Translations under genes and position numbers: made by a program | Source of the DNA: Candidatus Saccharimonadota bacterium | GTDB lineage: Bacteria > Patescibacteriota > Saccharimonadia > Saccharimonadales > Saccharimonadaceae | Direction of reading: 5' to 3' | Assembly (NCBI GenBank): GCA_017480095.1 | Contig: JAFVBG010000003.1 | Coordinates: 246,680 to 310,679, forward strand | Length of the DNA stretch: 64,000 nucleotides | Notes under the pieces: model-generated | Database searches by the model: none | What the model was told of the DNA's origin: nothing | The model's input: the letters and a program-made list of their open reading frames with translations, nothing else | In this document: positions 44,057 to 51,091 of the stretch, piece by piece | Layout of the letters: every line of letters starts with the position of its first letter | Numbering within the stretch: the first letter of the stretch is position 1

Positions 44057-44554
44057 TTATTCGGCAACTTGTGTGGTTGCGGGGGAGAAACCAAAAATAT
44101 AGCCAGTTTCATCGCCGAGTGGCACTATAAAAACCGGCAAATCGCCCTGGATGTCCAGATAGCCGCTAGGGTCATAAACCACCAAAAAGCCGTTTTCATC
44201 CAGCGCCATTGTCACCTTGGTCCGATCGGCGGTGCTAGCCATCTCTGTGACTTCCTCGGTGAAAACTTCCGTCATAGTCTTCTCCATCTCAGATAGATTC
44301 GCCTCATCGACCACGGGAAGTTCGTAAACGTGCTTCCAGAGACCGCCATCGTTGACTTTTGGTAGGTCATCGGTTGCATCCAAAGCTAATTCCGAACCAG
44401 CGACCTGGATTTTTTCAATATCCGCGCCGTAAGAAATCTCCACTTTGGTACTAAGGGATGGATAGACTAAAAGCACTATGACAGCAAAAGCTACAAATAG
44501 AATCTCTAGTCCTTCCATCAGGTTGCGTATGACGCTTAATAGTTTCATTCTCAA
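44057..44554 (-). CDS. Small membrane-anchored protein, unknown
   Basis: About 165 residues with one N-terminal transmembrane helix and an extracytoplasmic acidic domain of about 125 residues. No family recognised. The start is not certain: AGGAGG fits TTG 44554 best (eight bases), with ATG 44548 two codons later. A leader with a GCCTGG...CCAGGC hairpin and a TTGACA, 17 bp, TAAACT promoter (44662-44634) place it in the leader-bearing gene set. Confidence 0.7.
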   Translation of the reverse strand: MRMKLLSVIRNLMEGLEILFVAFAVIVLLVYPSLSTKVEISYGADIEKIQVAGSELALDATDDLPKVNDGGLWKHVYELPVVDEANLSEMEKTMTEVFTEEVTEMASTADRTKVTMALDENGFLVVYDPSGYLDIQGDLPVFIVPLGDETGYIFGFSPATTQVAE

Positions 44555-44633
44555 TGGAACCACCTCCTAAAAAAAGACGCCTGGATACTTTTGGAATCTC
44601 GAAATGTACCAGGCTAAAAACACCTACCCGTAT

Positions 44634-44662
44634 AGTTTAACATACGTAAGCGGTAATGTCAA
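44634..44662 (-). promoter_or_regulatory. Promoter of the 44057-44554 gene
   Basis: TTGACA, 17 bp and TAAACT (weak -10) on the minus strand. It is back-to-back with the plus-strand promoter at 44724. Confidence 0.75.
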
Positions 44663-44723
44663 GACTAGGGTACTGTTTTTACTAGGGGCTATTTCACCTA
44701 TAGAGATTGTCCCGCTTATGCTC

Positions 44724-44752
44724 TTGACAATTTTGCTTATGTATGCTATAAT
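44724..44752 (+). promoter_or_regulatory. Promoter of the 44802 gene
   Basis: TTGACA, 17 bp and TATAAT. The leader of about 45 nt carries GGGT...ACCC and AGGAGGTG. Confidence 0.88.
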
Positions 44753-44801
44753 AGAAGCATGGGTGCTTTCTACCCGCAAAATTTTAGGAGGTGTACTTTA
44801 A

Positions 44802-45524
44802 ATGACAAACGAACTGATTCTAAAGAAGGAAGAGGCATTTTTCTTACTGGATGAAATCTTGGGGAAGAACTTCCCGACCAAGAACGCCCGGATTGGGCGC
44901 GACATCCTGGCAACCATCTTGACGGGAGCCGTCGAGGATGAATTACACCACTGTTTCGTCAGTTGGCCGAACATTCTCTACTACCCTCACGACAAGATGG
45001 AGGAGATTCCCGACCTGACCGAGTATGGTCGCGACGTAGTAATACGGAGAATCCGCTCTGTACTGAAGTATTCGTGGGAACACGAAGGTGAAGACAGTCG
45101 CGTCGAGACGCTGGGATATTTCTATCCTATTCGGCCGGAGCCGAAAGAGTTTGTGTATGGTCTCTTGACCTACATGATGACCAAAGCTCATCTCAACGGC
45201 GAGAGCCCGAAGGATCAGCGCATCCGTCAGGAAATCTTCGGCTGTGTCCGTCCTGGTGAAGTGAGAACCGAACGCGACTTTTCGATTCTGGTCACCATCG
45301 TGGACTATTTGCAGAAGTATTACTACGACGAGAAGCCGGTTTCTTTCTCAAAGTATCTACGCATGGCTTGCGCAGCCAATCTGTATCCCGAAAGAATCTC
45401 GAAGTTCCTCCAGAAAATCAACTGGAGCATGCGCTTTGGATTCAAGGATCCAGATTTGGCGTTTGATACGCGCCCCCAGAAGTTTGTCGAGTGTTGGCTG
45501 GCTTTGTTACACGCCGCTGATTAA
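44802..45524 (+). CDS. Protein of unknown function (240 aa)
   Basis: A soluble, mostly helical protein with no recognisable domain, signal peptide or membrane helix. It has a consensus promoter, a short hairpin leader, AGGAGGTG before ATG and its own terminator, so it is a monocistronic unit. The size and leader design match the unknown gene at 29744-30478, but the protein sequences are not obviously similar by eye. Confidence 0.75.
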   Translation: MTNELILKKEEAFFLLDEILGKNFPTKNARIGRDILATILTGAVEDELHHCFVSWPNILYYPHDKMEEIPDLTEYGRDVVIRRIRSVLKYSWEHEGEDSRVETLGYFYPIRPEPKEFVYGLLTYMMTKAHLNGESPKDQRIRQEIFGCVRPGEVRTERDFSILVTIVDYLQKYYYDEKPVSFSKYLRMACAANLYPERISKFLQKINWSMRFGFKDPDLAFDTRPQKFVECWLALLHAAD

Positions 45525-45579
45525 GCGGCCGATGAACCTGTCCTGAAAAAATGATTGCAATGGACTAAGCTAGCTGCCC

Positions 45580-45605
45580 CCTCCCGACTCGTCGGGAGGT
45601 TTTTC
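45580..45605 (+). terminator. Terminator of the 44802 gene
   Basis: CCTCCCGAC, TC, GTCGGGAGG and TTTTTC. Confidence 0.92.
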
Positions 45606-45659
45606 TTGAGTTTTTACGTTTTTATAGAGTAGATCTTTTGAAAAAGTGGCAAAAAGTTA

Positions 45660-45688
45660 TTGACACGAGCGTTTTGAGGCATTATAAT
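45660..45688 (+). promoter_or_regulatory. Perfect consensus promoter of the candidate small RNA
   Basis: TTGACA, exactly 17 bp and TATAAT. Confidence 0.9.
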
Positions 45689-45695
45689 ATTATTA

Positions 45696-45838
45696 AGCTG
45701 ATGCGCTTCACGGGGTTCCACTTAATTAGTGGAGTGTGGAGACTACATTAATAAAAACAAAAAAGATGGATTAAAACAAACCAATGTGCCCCAAGGGTGG
45801 GCGCGCACCAGTCAACCGGCTCTTAGGAGCCGGTTTTT
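45696..45838 (+). ncRNA. Candidate small RNA of about 140 nt, unassigned family
   Basis: The transcript predicted from the consensus promoter at 45660-45688 ends at a strong terminator (AACCGGCTC, TTAG, GAGCCGGTT and T-run at 45814-45838). It contains a CCACTTAATTAGTGG hairpin, an ACATT...AATGT stem around an A-rich 35-nt loop, and a GCCC...GGGC hairpin. A GTG-started frame crosses it but runs through the terminator and has no ribosome site, so coding is unlikely. It does not match tmRNA, RNase P or the SRP RNA core by eye. Confidence 0.65.
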
Positions 45839-45866
45839 GGCTGTCGCTAGATGCTATTCTGAGGGT

Positions 45867-46541
45867 TTAGTCTTCGGCTGGGCGCTTCTGGGCTTCGCGC
45901 CATTTGGCGATTTCGCCGTGGTTGCCAGAGAGTAGCACGTCTGGCACTTTCATACCGCGAAAATCGGCAGGCTTGGTATATTGTGGAAACTCAATTTCGG
46001 AGTTCGTTTCGTCTGAGAAGCTTTCAATCTGCGCCGAGGTTTCGCCACCAAGCACGCCCGGAAGCAGACGCACAACGGAGTCGATAATAATCAGGGCTGG
46101 CAGTTCACCACCGGTTAAAACGTAATGACCAAGGGAAATCTTATGATCCACTAAGGTCAAGATGCGCTCATCATAGCCCTCGTAATGTGGACATAGAATT
46201 ATGTAATGACTTTGCTGCGTGTCACCCGCCAATTCCCTTGCGTAATTCTGCGTCCACAATCGGCCGGCTGGAGTGGGCAAGATGACCTCGGCGAAGGGGT
46301 CTTTCGCCTTGACGCTTTCAATCGCCGCAAAGACTGGCTCACAGCGCAAAAGCATCCCGTCGCCACCACCATACGGAGTGTCATCGACGGATTTGTGTGG
46401 ACCAAGACCAAAATCGCGTAGATTCACAAAATCAAACTCGGCAATTCCTTTCTCTGCCGCTTTCCACATCATAGAGACATCAGGATAAGGCTTCAGAGCC
46501 TCTTTAAACAGGGTGATAATCGTGAATTTGATTTTTGCCAT
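45867..46541 (-). CDS. trmD: tRNA (guanine-N1)-methyltransferase
   Basis: 224 residues from ATG 46541. The SPOUT trefoil-knot motifs HYEGYDERI, ISLGHYVLTGGELPALI and SFSDETNSEIEFPQYTKP are diagnostic. It methylates G37 next to the anticodon using S-adenosylmethionine. TATAAT (46553-46548) ends six bases before ATG with no ribosome-binding site, so it is probably leaderless; nine upstream in-frame codons are therefore excluded. Confidence 0.97.
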   Translation of the reverse strand: MAKIKFTIITLFKEALKPYPDVSMMWKAAEKGIAEFDFVNLRDFGLGPHKSVDDTPYGGGDGMLLRCEPVFAAIESVKAKDPFAEVILPTPAGRLWTQNYARELAGDTQQSHYIILCPHYEGYDERILTLVDHKISLGHYVLTGGELPALIIIDSVVRLLPGVLGGETSAQIESFSDETNSEIEFPQYTKPADFRGMKVPDVLLSGNHGEIAKWREAQKRPAED

Positions 46542-46641
46542 AAATATATTATAACATAAATTAGGCAAAAGGGGAATTGTTTTTTAATTATCTTCTTAGC
46601 CCCTACAACTCCTCGATTAGTTCAAACGGGGTGAACGAGGG

Positions 46642-46667
46642 AAAACCCCTAGCGGATGCTAGGGGTT
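46642..46667 (-). terminator. Terminator of the 46684 gene
   Basis: On the minus strand AACCCCTAGC, ATCC, GCTAGGGGTT and TT. Confidence 0.88.
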
Positions 46668-46683
46668 AGTGGGCAAGCTAAGC

Positions 46684-47427
46684 TTAGTCTGGGAGATATC
46701 TTGTTCCATCTTGAGGATCTTTCTCATATGTGGGTGGGGTGGGAACGGGAGTAGGAGTAGGATACGTATCAGCCTTAGGCTGATATTGTGATTCCTCCAC
46801 GGACATCGAGCCTGGTATCGGCACGACTGGAGTGGGCTCATACGGGCCAGGGCCAGGATCGTCATTAGCACCGCCACCAACAGCGGCATTTCCCTGCATA
46901 TCAGGGGCAAGATTGGGGTCATTTACGACCGCGGTCTTTTCCTCTGCGTATGCTTCGGCTTTTTCCTGAAAATCGGCAAATACGGTCTCAATCTGGGTTT
47001 CCTTGCCGTCTTCTTTGGTGAAAACGTGAATCCTAGTCGTCGGGTCGATAGAAGTCCAGTATTCGTCCTTGGCTTCAAGATAGCGAAGCTCCTTGATTTC
47101 CGACATCCGTTCGGAACGCTCTTCTTCGTAGAGGCGAGAGATACGTTCGTACTCGGTGTTCAGCGTACTATAGTCGGATTGCAGCCCCCGCATCTCTGCA
47201 TAGAACACATCACATGCTTCACTAGCATTTTTGTAGTGGATATACATGCATAACAGAGCTACTGCGAGTCCCAGGATAGTGATTAAAGATACTACAAGTA
47301 GCACTTTGTTGCCACCCTTGCTCTCAGGCTTCTCTTGGTTGACGGGTTCTCCGTTGATTCGCGTACCAGAGCTTAACTGGCTCAGGTCATCATGGTTGAA
47401 GTAACGGTCATCATTTTTTCTCATCAT
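46684..47427 (-). CDS. Membrane-anchored coiled-coil protein with Pro-rich tail, unknown
   Basis: 247 residues: a cytosolic N-terminus, one transmembrane helix (about 40-62), a coiled-coil-like segment rich in Glu, Arg and Leu (about 75-120), and a Pro/Thr/Gly-rich tail from about residue 170 to the end. The tail should be extracytoplasmic. No family recognised. AGGAGGTG precedes ATG, and a second identical site lies 40 bases upstream in the leader. Confidence 0.75.
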   Translation of the reverse strand: MMRKNDDRYFNHDDLSQLSSGTRINGEPVNQEKPESKGGNKVLLVVSLITILGLAVALLCMYIHYKNASEACDVFYAEMRGLQSDYSTLNTEYERISRLYEEERSERMSEIKELRYLEAKDEYWTSIDPTTRIHVFTKEDGKETQIETVFADFQEKAEAYAEEKTAVVNDPNLAPDMQGNAAVGGGANDDPGPGPYEPTPVVPIPGSMSVEESQYQPKADTYPTPTPVPTPPTYEKDPQDGTRYLPD

Positions 47428-47538
47428 AACGCACCTCCTACAGTGTTGAGAGAATGAAAAGTGAATAGCGACACCTCCTAAGCTTAGCTTTGAAGGTACT
47501 TATTTCAGCTTATTTTAGCATAAGCAGAATGTACCTAC

Positions 47539-47567
47539 ATTATATCATACTTTATTCAAAAAGTCAA
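47539..47567 (-). promoter_or_regulatory. Promoter of the 46684-47427 gene
   Basis: TTGACT, 17 bp and TATAAT on the minus strand. The leader of about 105 nt has two AGGAGGTG sites (47479-47472 and 47439-47432) and shares GCTATTCACTTTT with the 29744 leader. Confidence 0.88.
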
Positions 47568-47586
47568 TAGTAGTAATGCTTTTCTG

Positions 47587-48336
47587 CTAAAATAGCAAAT
47601 TTTCGCCCAGGTTGGCGCGGATGTGGCGATAGACGCCTTCGTTGTAATCCGAAAGAATGTTTTGTTGAATTTCATCTGCAAAAATATGATAGATATCTTC
47701 TCCGCATTTTTCGCTGAAATAACTCCTCAGACCAATCAAGGCCGAAAGCTCCAGATAGGCATCGATATTGTGATGACGCACCAGAACAGAGGTGAAACGC
47801 TTTTCGATCGAACAGATGAGACCATGCGAACTGCCAGCCATAAAATCCGCCAGCTGAGCCAGATGGTCGTAATCATCATATTCCACTTTTTCTAGAAAAT
47901 CACAGAGAAACTGGTAATCTTCTGGCGAGAAATCGCGGCCAAAATTCTTGAGCTTGGTTTTAGGATAAAAAGAATGTGTCAAGCAGATGCGCGCCTGGTT
48001 ATCCAAGCCCTTTTCTTTCAAGAAACGGTAGCCATCGGTGATATGCCGAGCACCACAAGAGACCCCGCGACCAATATCGTGCAACAGCCCATTAGCATAA
48101 GCTCGCTCAGCATCGAGCCCAGCTCGCCTGGCAATCTCTTCGGAAAAACGAGCCGCGTTCCGAGAGTGGTTGACCCAATATTGAATCTCCTTGGCTGGTT
48201 CACGCGCCAGCCGTATCTGATAAGCCTCTTCAAAAATCTTGTCGGCGAGAGTTTTGAGGTTTGGCGTAGTGGCGGTCTGTCTTGCTTTCACCGTGGCACC
48301 TTTTGCAGTGCTTTTAGTGGTTTGCTTCCCCGCCAT
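47587..48336 (-). CDS. HD-domain metal-dependent phosphohydrolase
   Basis: 249 residues. After a Lys/Thr-rich N-terminus the HD pattern appears as NHSRNAARF and LLHDIGRG, with CLTHSF later. HD hydrolases act on nucleotides or cyclic dinucleotides; the substrate is not decided. It starts one base from the obg stop codon, so it is co-transcribed with obg. Confidence 0.9.
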   Translation of the reverse strand: MAGKQTTKSTAKGATVKARQTATTPNLKTLADKIFEEAYQIRLAREPAKEIQYWVNHSRNAARFSEEIARRAGLDAERAYANGLLHDIGRGVSCGARHITDGYRFLKEKGLDNQARICLTHSFYPKTKLKNFGRDFSPEDYQFLCDFLEKVEYDDYDHLAQLADFMAGSSHGLICSIEKRFTSVLVRHHNIDAYLELSALIGLRSYFSEKCGEDIYHIFADEIQQNILSDYNEGVYRHIRANLGENLLF

Positions 48337-49827
48337 CTACCAATCCTCCACTAGAGTAAATTCTTTGCCGGCGATGGAAATAATTGACTCCGCCTCGGCA
48401 CCCTGAGAGGTGAGCTCGGCCCGGATGCCCATTTTCTTAAGAATATCGCGTAGGCGGTTGACGGAGGCCCAGTTGTTCATATCGGTGCGGCGGGCAAATT
48501 TCTCGATTTTTTCGCCAGTGACGATAAATTTGCCGTCTTCGGTTTTTTCGACGCGCCAAGTATCTTTGGAAGCCTCTGGAGTCAACGAAATGACTGGAAG
48601 TGGGTCCTGCGAAGATGCAATATCATCAAACGGGTGACGGTCCGAGCAAGCGTGACCCTGCGAACGTGCCGACGCACGAGGAGGTATAGCGCCGTGAGCC
48701 CCGTAACGACAATCCGACGCAGCGAGAGACGCGCGAGCTTGCTCGCATGTCCGAGCGAGGAGAGATTGTGTCCGAAGGAGACGGGCGCGAACAAGCGGTT
48801 CGCACGGGTCACCTTGCTCGTGGCCGGCGGGACCCGTTTGAGATTTTACCTCACTCTTCAAAGCGCGCAGTAATTCTTGTAAACCTTGGTGGGCGGCGGA
48901 GGAGATGCAGTAGATTTTGGCGTCTGGATTTTCGCGGAGAATCGCGGCGGTTTGCATATCGAGAATCTCTTTATCCAATCCCTCGCATTTGGTCAGGGCG
49001 ATAATTTCGCGACGGTTGGCGAGGTCAGAATACTTTTCTAGCTCGCCTCGGATGATTTTATAAGCTTTGCCGGCATCATCAGAATAAGCATCAACCAGGT
49101 GAAGCAAGACTGCCGTGCGATCAACATGGCGCAAGAAAGCATGGCCAAGACCTTTTCCATCCGCAGCACCTTCAATCAAGCCTGGAATATCCGCAATCAA
49201 GAGATCGGTTTCATCAATCGTAGCCACGCCGAGATTTGGTGTGATCGTTGTGAATGGATAGTCGGCAATCTCTGGCGTGGCATTTGATACCACCGAGAGG
49301 AAGGTTGATTTACCGGCATTCGGCAGACCCACTAAGCCGACATCGGCCAAGAGTTTTAGCTCAAGCTCGGCAATAAACTCTTCGCCTGGCTCGCCAACCT
49401 CGGCTACTTGTGGCGTCTGACGAGTGGAAGATTTGAAGTGGGCGTTGCCGAAGCCGCCGTCACCACCTCTGGCGATTACCGCCTCTTGGCCATCAGCCGT
49501 AAGGTCAGCGAGAAAAGTCTTCTCATCTTCGCCAACTTTATACACAACCGTGCCGACGGGCACCTCAACGATTAGATCCTTACCTGAGCGACCGGCGGAG
49601 CGAGTGCCAGAGCCGTTTTTGCCATCTTCTGCCCGGAGAATCGGGGTAAAACGAAAATCTAAGAGAGTGTTTGTATCTTTATCGGCACGAAAAATAATCG
49701 AGCCACCACGGCCACCATCACCGCCATCTGGACCGCCCTTCGGGATATAAATCTCGTGACGGAACGAAACAGCCCCGTCTCCACCTTTGCCAGCATGGAG
49801 TTCAACTTTTGCAGTATCAACAAACAT
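48337..49827 (-). CDS. obgE: Obg GTPase with in-frame palindromic insertion
   Basis: 496 residues: the glycine-rich Obg fold (1-160), a G domain with G1 GLPNAGKST and G3 DIPG (about 161-325), and a C-terminal OCT domain (about 410-496). The G4 motif, normally NKxD, reads TKCE here. Residues of about 329-400 are an Arg/Ala/Cys-rich insert absent from usual Obg proteins; it is encoded by a 216-bp GC-rich palindrome (48626-48841). Obg acts in ribosome assembly and stress signalling. The insert lies in the linker between the G and OCT domains, where it may be tolerated. Confidence 0.95.
   Translation of the reverse strand: MFVDTAKVELHAGKGGDGAVSFRHEIYIPKGGPDGGDGGRGGSIIFRADKDTNTLLDFRFTPILRAEDGKNGSGTRSAGRSGKDLIVEVPVGTVVYKVGEDEKTFLADLTADGQEAVIARGGDGGFGNAHFKSSTRQTPQVAEVGEPGEEFIAELELKLLADVGLVGLPNAGKSTFLSVVSNATPEIADYPFTTITPNLGVATIDETDLLIADIPGLIEGAADGKGLGHAFLRHVDRTAVLLHLVDAYSDDAGKAYKIIRGELEKYSDLANRREIIALTKCEGLDKEILDMQTAAILRENPDAKIYCISSAAHQGLQELLRALKSEVKSQTGPAGHEQGDPCEPLVRARLLRTQSLLARTCEQARASLAASDCRYGAHGAIPPRASARSQGHACSDRHPFDDIASSQDPLPVISLTPEASKDTWRVEKTEDGKFIVTGEKIEKFARRTDMNNWASVNRLRDILKKMGIRAELTSQGAEAESIISIAGKEFTLVEDW
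48626..48841. repeat. 216-bp palindromic insertion inside obg
   Basis: Arms of about 45 bp start TCAAACGGGT and end ACCCGTTTGA (perfect 10-bp ends) and continue with imperfect pairing (GAGCAAG, GTGACCC and TGCGAAC blocks recur inverted). The interior is GC-rich with further hairpins. The length is exactly 72 codons, so the reading frame of obg is kept. Confidence 0.88.
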
Positions 49828-49906
49828 ATCTCTTTAATTTTAGCATATTTTCTCTGTTTTTTCAAGCAAAAGCATTTGATTTTTTTAGCGAAAAGCATCA
49901 GAGATA

Positions 49907-49990
49907 TTGACATTTTTAACATTTTGTGCTATAATGAACGTATATTAGGCTTAGCTAGTCCCTAGCATACGCTAGGGACTTTTTCTTTTT
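49907..49990 (+). promoter_or_regulatory. Orphan promoter-terminator pair (possible 45-nt RNA)
   Basis: TTGACA, 17 bp and TATAAT (49907-49935) are followed, after about 20 nt, by the terminator AGTCCCTAGC, ATAC, GCTAGGGACT and T-run (49957-49990). There is no room for a gene between them. The terminator also faces the end of the minus-strand LysM-CHAP gene. Confidence 0.75.
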
Positions 49991-51080
49991 AGCGCCCGTG
50001 GATAAAGCTATACGAGCCCCAGGTGCCGCGATCGACTGTAGTCGAGCCGACACGCCCCCAGCCCGCGGCACCGTTCATGTCGGAAATTGTAATCGTGCCA
50101 TCGCTATTGACCGAAGTGACAATACCGACGTGGCCATAATAGCCGCGCCCGCTGACGAAGACGTCGCCAGCCTGTGGAGTCTTGTTGACCGAGAAACCCG
50201 CCGACGCTGCGGCGCGCGCCCAGTTACGTGCATTACCCATGTTGGACGGCAGATCATAGTTTGAAGGCATGTGATCATGGCGCCACTGCCAAGCATACCA
50301 AGTACACCAACCATAGGCGTAGCGGTTACCCGAAGCATAGGCCGCGCGGTAGGTAGTATAGCTACTACCCGTGCGGACGGAAGTATTTGGTGCGACGTAT
50401 TCTGGGCGTTCCTTCTCTGGTAATTCACCGCCGGGGAGCAGAATCACTGCGCCCACCGTCAACTCTTTAGCATCCTCAAGGTCGTTCAAAACGCGGATTT
50501 CTTCTACGTTAGATTTGTACTTTTCGGCCACAGATTCAAAAGTATCGCCACTTTTTACAGTATAAGCAATGCCAGGATAAGTCGGCACCAACAGAGTCTG
50601 ACCGACATTAACGGTCTCGTTCTTCAGCTTGTTACTCCAGCGAATCTGAGTAGTCGTAACGCCATATTTTGCGGCGATGCTTTCCATCGTATCACCTTCG
50701 GCCACAGTGACCGTCACAACCCCACGCGCCAAATGCGAAACGTCAATCACTACTGGCTTTACCACTTTTGAGCTAGAGGCTTCGCTCTGACCAATATCTT
50801 GCATAATCGAGACAGACTCGTAGTTGTTACGAATCACCGAAGCAGTGGCCAAGTTAATAGTTTCCGCCACCGAAGCAGTAGTATAGAACTCCGAAAGCTG
50901 GTCTAGGGTCACATAAGAGTTGTTTGCCACGATGCGTTCCATATCGAGGCTAGTATCGTTCATGGCGGTCTTATTGCGTGAGCCCGTAAAGACCACGCCA
51001 AAAATCACCGCGAACATCAAAATATAAGTCCAGCTCTCGCGGAGAAGTTTTGATAGGTTTTTAGTAGATTTCTTTGTCAT
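49989..51080 (-). CDS. Secreted LysM-CHAP peptidoglycan hydrolase
   Basis: 363 residues with a signal anchor (about 18-36), two LysM repeats (about 125-170 and 175-220; VAEGDTMESIAAKYG and VKSGDTFESVAEKY) and a C-terminal CHAP domain with the catalytic cysteine in GWCTWYAW and the histidine in YYGHVGIV. It should bind and cut peptidoglycan outside the membrane. ATG 51080 has TGGAG before it and lies 11 bp after the RuvX-MltG gene, so the wall enzymes are probably co-transcribed. Confidence 0.93.
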   Translation of the reverse strand: MTKKSTKNLSKLLRESWTYILMFAVIFGVVFTGSRNKTAMNDTSLDMERIVANNSYVTLDQLSEFYTTASVAETINLATASVIRNNYESVSIMQDIGQSEASSSKVVKPVVIDVSHLARGVVTVTVAEGDTMESIAAKYGVTTTQIRWSNKLKNETVNVGQTLLVPTYPGIAYTVKSGDTFESVAEKYKSNVEEIRVLNDLEDAKELTVGAVILLPGGELPEKERPEYVAPNTSVRTGSSYTTYRAAYASGNRYAYGWCTWYAWQWRHDHMPSNYDLPSNMGNARNWARAAASAGFSVNKTPQAGDVFVSGRGYYGHVGIVTSVNSDGTITISDMNGAAGWGRVGSTTVDRGTWGSYSFIHGR

Positions 51081-51091
51081 ATCTCCAGAGG

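Noticed and set aside
45729..45935. GTG-started frame across the candidate small RNA
   Set aside because: It runs through a strong terminator, has no ribosome-binding site and shows no protein features.
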